A DNA stretch of 64,000 nucleotides from Janibacter sp. HTCC2649. Lineage in GTDB: Bacteria > Actinomycetota > Actinomycetes > Actinomycetales > Dermatophilaceae. The stretch is from the NCBI RefSeq assembly GCF_000152705.1, contig NZ_CH672413.1, forward strand, positions 124,001-188,000, in the 5' to 3' direction. Made by a program: the position numbers and the translations under genes. Shown here piece after piece: positions 62,865 to 64,000 of this stretch. A model generated the notes under the pieces. That model had not been told where the DNA came from, ran no database searches, and worked only from the letters and a program-made list of their open reading frames with translations. Each line of letters begins with the position of its first letter. Position 1 is the stretch's first letter.

Positions 62865-62899
62865 TTGGACGATCAATCCGAGCCCGCTATCATCGGGCT
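62865..62899 (+). promoter_or_regulatory. Leaderless promoter with dyads for cmtR-ctpG
   Basis: TTGGAC at 62865-62870 and TATCAT at 62888-62893 are 17 nt apart; the ATG begins 6 nt after the -10, so the mRNA is probably leaderless. Dyad AGCCCG/CGGGCT (62881-62886 and 62894-62899) flanks the -10 and GGATT/AATCC flanks the -35, good candidates for the metal-sensor operator. Confidence 0.6.
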
Positions 62900-63277
62900 A
62901 TGGCAATGACAACGACCTCAGCAGACCCGGCCCTTCGGCGTGGGGCGGCCTTGTTCCACGGTCTCGCGGATCGCAACCGGTTGGCGATCGTGCGGCAACT
63001 CGCACACGGCGAGCGGCGGGTGGTGGACCTCACCAAGGCCCTCGATCTGGCCCAAGGCACGGTGTCTGGGCACCTGGCCTGCCTGCGTGACTGCGGCCTC
63101 GTCGTCGGCCGCCCCGAGGGCCGACAGATGTTCTACTCGATCGCCCACCCCGAGCTGATGGATCTGCTCGGCGCGGCAGAGAAGCTGCTTGCCCTCACCG
63201 GCGAGGCAGTCGACCTGTGCCCCACGTACGGCCCCGTCGAAACCTCCCCCGCCACGACGCAGGACGGAGCGCTGTGA
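62900..63277 (+). CDS. cmtR: CmtR-like ArsR-family metal sensor
   Basis: The 125-aa ArsR/SmtB repressor has a winged helix (RLAIVRQLAHGERRVVDLTKALDLAQGTVSGHLACLRDCGLV). Its Cys61 and Cys65 in ACLRDCG, plus Cys107 (VDLCPTYG), match the Cd/Pb-sensing cysteine set of mycobacterial CmtR (57, 61, 102). It represses its own operon until Cd(II) or Pb(II) binds. Its stop overlaps the P-type ATPase GTG. Confidence 0.85.
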   Translation: MAMTTTSADPALRRGAALFHGLADRNRLAIVRQLAHGERRVVDLTKALDLAQGTVSGHLACLRDCGLVVGRPEGRQMFYSIAHPELMDLLGAAEKLLALTGEAVDLCPTYGPVETSPATTQDGAL

Positions 63278-64000
63278 CGGACGCGTGCGGTTGCGGCCCC
63301 GACGAACCCCGCAACGAGCACGGCGAACCGGAGGAACACGAGCCCGAACGGTTGTGGGAAGTCAGCGAACTGCGGTTTGCCGCCCTTGCCGGACTCTTCC
63401 TGATCGCCGGATACGCAGCTCATCTCACCGAGGCCCCGGGGCCCGTGGTGACTGGGCTGAACGCGATCGCTCTGGCGTTGGGTGCCTGGACCTTCGTGCC
63501 CGGCACGTTGAGGCGGCTGGCCAAGGGCAAGATTGGGGTGGGCACTCTCATGACGATCGCCGCCGTGGGCGCGGTCATCCTCGGTGAGGTTGCGGAGGCC
63601 GCCATGTTGGCCTTCCTCTACTCCATCAGCGAGGGCCTAGAGGAGTACGCGGTGGCACGCACCCGCCGCGGTCTGCGCGCGCTGCTGTCCCTGGTTCCGG
63701 CCGAGGCCACCATTCTGCGCGACGGATCCCAGGTCACCGTGGCCCCTGCAGACCTCATCGTGGGTGACCTGCTCCTGGTCCGACCAGGCGAACGAGTCGC
63801 CACTGACGGTGTGATCCGCACCGGCCGCACAGCCCTTGACGTCTCTGCTCTCACCGGCGAGTCAGTGCCTGTCGAGGCCACCGTTGGAGACTCCGTGTAC
63901 GCGGGCTCCATCAACGGCAACGGTGTGCTCGAGGTCGAGGTCAGCACCACTGCTGAGGACAACTCCCTGGCCCGGATCGTCAACATTGTCGAGGCCGAGC
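63274..64000 (+). CDS. ctpG: P1B-type metal-transporting ATPase, CtpG/CadA-like (3' truncated by window)
   Basis: GTG 63274 overlaps the CmtR stop. The N-terminus has Cys residues in CGCGPDEP and an acidic His/Glu segment, then two or three membrane helices (ALAGLFLIAGYAAHL; ALGAWTFVPGTLRRL; GTLMTIAAVGAVILGEVAEAAMLAFL) and an actuator domain with DVSALTGESVPVEA. The frame stays open to the end of the window. Adjacent CmtR suggests export of Cd(II)/Pb(II) like M. tuberculosis CtpG. Confidence 0.85.
   Translation, partial: MTDACGCGPDEPRNEHGEPEEHEPERLWEVSELRFAALAGLFLIAGYAAHLTEAPGPVVTGLNAIALALGAWTFVPGTLRRLAKGKIGVGTLMTIAAVGAVILGEVAEAAMLAFLYSISEGLEEYAVARTRRGLRALLSLVPAEATILRDGSQVTVAPADLIVGDLLLVRPGERVATDGVIRTGRTALDVSALTGESVPVEATVGDSVYAGSINGNGVLEVEVSTTAEDNSLARIVNIVEAE

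Larger units (their letters stand above)
24784..64000. mobile_element. Integrative conjugative element, right end outside window
   Basis: The span starts at the glnA-like 3' fragment and contains a Tad/Flp pilus operon, a VirB4/VirD4/VirB6-type conjugation operon, RT-HEPN and IetAS defence cargo, an IS21-family element and a metal-resistance module. No second copy of the junction sequence, integrase or relaxase was seen in the window, so the right limit is unknown and the element may end before 64,000. The conjugation genes are tightly coupled by 4-nt overlaps. Confidence 0.6.

Overview
The window is high-GC actinobacterial DNA. Its first 18 kb carry the division and cell-wall order ftsW-murG-murC-ftsQ-ftsZ-pgeF-yggS-sepF-yggT-divIVA, then a DksA/TraR-like gene, lspA, rluD and dnaE. 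That order, the many 4-nt ATGA/GTGA start-stop overlaps and the GTG starts fit a Micrococcales genome, perhaps Intrasporangiaceae-like (inference; no rRNA is present).

Layout: 1-18.4 kb is the core chromosome, ending in an oligopeptidase B-like peptidase and a universal stress protein that overlap tail to tail. 18.6-24.7 kb is ordinary chromosome with a SatD-like gene and membrane partner, a Gly/Asp-rich protein, a CtlX-like hydrolase, methionine-salvage mtnA and an mtnB-like aldolase, a thioredoxin-fold protein and a DUF805 protein. A 95-bp relic of the ctlX 3' end shows an old duplication.

At 24,784 the character changes. The last ten codons of a gene (…HDFEMYFDI-stop, resembling type I glutamine synthetase C-termini) lie beside a perfect 48-bp palindromic terminator, but the rest of that gene is missing. 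I read this as the attL junction of an integrative conjugative element (ICE) whose right end lies outside the window. From 25.2 to 36.3 kb the element has a complete-looking Tad/Flp pilus operon (CpaB-like, CpaE/TadZ-like, TadA, TadB, TadC, Flp-like, two TadE-like, TadG-like) ending in a 1,075-aa LysM/BTAD protein. From 40.7 to 51.9 kb is an actinobacterial type IV secretion/conjugation operon: ParA-like ATPase, small membrane proteins, VirB6-like channel, SCO6880-family protein, VirB4-like ATPase, a three-domain peptidoglycan hydrolase and a VirD4-like coupling protein. No relaxase or integrase was recognised.

Cargo lies in and after these operons. Between the Tad and conjugation operons, on the minus strand, is a reverse transcriptase with a helical C-terminus followed by an overlapping HEPN-domain gene, which looks like a split AbiA-type abortive-infection system. 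At 52.1-57.4 kb is a DUF2510/DUF4041/GIY-YIG-like protein and an AAA ATPase plus subtilisin pair matching the IetAS anti-phage system. At 58.5-61.2 kb an IS21-family insertion sequence truncates a flavin-disulfide oxidoreductase gene. The window ends in a thioredoxin-like lipoprotein, CcdA, a CmtR-like metal sensor and the start of a CtpG/CadA-like P1B-type metal ATPase.
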